Made by a program: the position numbers and the translations under genes. Below are positions 41,461-41,470 of a stretch of 41,470 nt of DNA, piece after piece (the stretch's first letter is position 1; each line of letters opens with the position of its first letter). Source of the stretch: Bacteroides timonensis (GTDB lineage Bacteria; Bacteroidota; Bacteroidia; Bacteroidales; Bacteroidaceae). The notes under the pieces are model-generated. The model did no database searches, was not told the origin of the DNA, and worked only from the letters and a program-made list of their open reading frames with translations. The stretch covers positions 1 to 41,470 of the forward strand of contig NZ_CBVI010000133.1 in the NCBI RefSeq assembly GCF_000513195.1, written 5' to 3'.

Positions 41461-41470
41461 GATAAAAGCA

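Overview
The window reads as part of a CTnDOT-type integrative conjugative element (ICE) from a gut Bacteroidales bacterium (Bacteroides, Phocaeicola or Parabacteroides). The evidence is a mobABC module, a collinear tra operon (traA to traQ), an rteA/rteB-like two-component pair, TAnnTTTG-type -7 promoter elements and mostly weak Shine-Dalgarno sequences. No integrase, attachment site, tRNA, rRNA or CRISPR array is visible. All functional assignments come from reading translated sequence and motifs; no database search was run.

Left part (1-18967, + strand): a contractile injection system (CIS) of the extracellular/Bacteroidales type. In order: sheath C-terminus, two gp19-type tube proteins, a DUF5908 protein, a LysM tube/baseplate adaptor, a VgrG-like spike, a PAAR tip and a gp25 baseplate wedge protein. 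A variable cargo segment follows (about 4589-7433). The operon then resumes with a baseplate J-like protein, a possible fibre protein, a second large baseplate protein, a tape-measure protein, a DUF4157 zinc-peptidase-like protein and the CIS AAA+ ATPase. The cargo segment holds a degraded HU-like gene, a very AT-rich YopT-like (C58) cysteine protease gene split across two frames at an A8 tract, a decayed DUF1016 nuclease gene with its own promoter, and a strong intrinsic terminator.

Middle (18998-23039): a hybrid sensor kinase and an NtrC-type response regulator resembling RteA and RteB start only 30 bp after the CIS ATPase on the same strand. The CIS operon thus occupies the position tetQ has in the tetQ-rteA-rteB operon of CTnDOT. 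A convergent DHFR/RibD-like gene with a long structured leader follows.

Right part (23323-41470): mobC, mobB and mobA on the minus strand; a structured candidate oriT/leader; about 500 bp of non-coding DNA with inverted repeats; then traA, traB and traD. A minus-strand toxin-antitoxin-SecB-like chaperone (TAC) module interrupts the tra operon before traE. From there traE, F, G, H, I, J, K, L, M, N, O and Q run to a lysozyme-like gene that is shortened at the window end. Together these genes encode a VirB/D4-like conjugation channel: coupling protein MobC, ATPase TraG, inner-membrane TraF/J/K/L/M, outer-membrane TraN/O and pilin-like TraE.

The most notable points are the frame-split C58 protease as a likely CIS payload, the CIS-rteAB linkage, the TAC module inside the tra operon, and an array of 10-bp tandem repeats (GACAYSTGAT) found just upstream of both the mob and the tra promoter.
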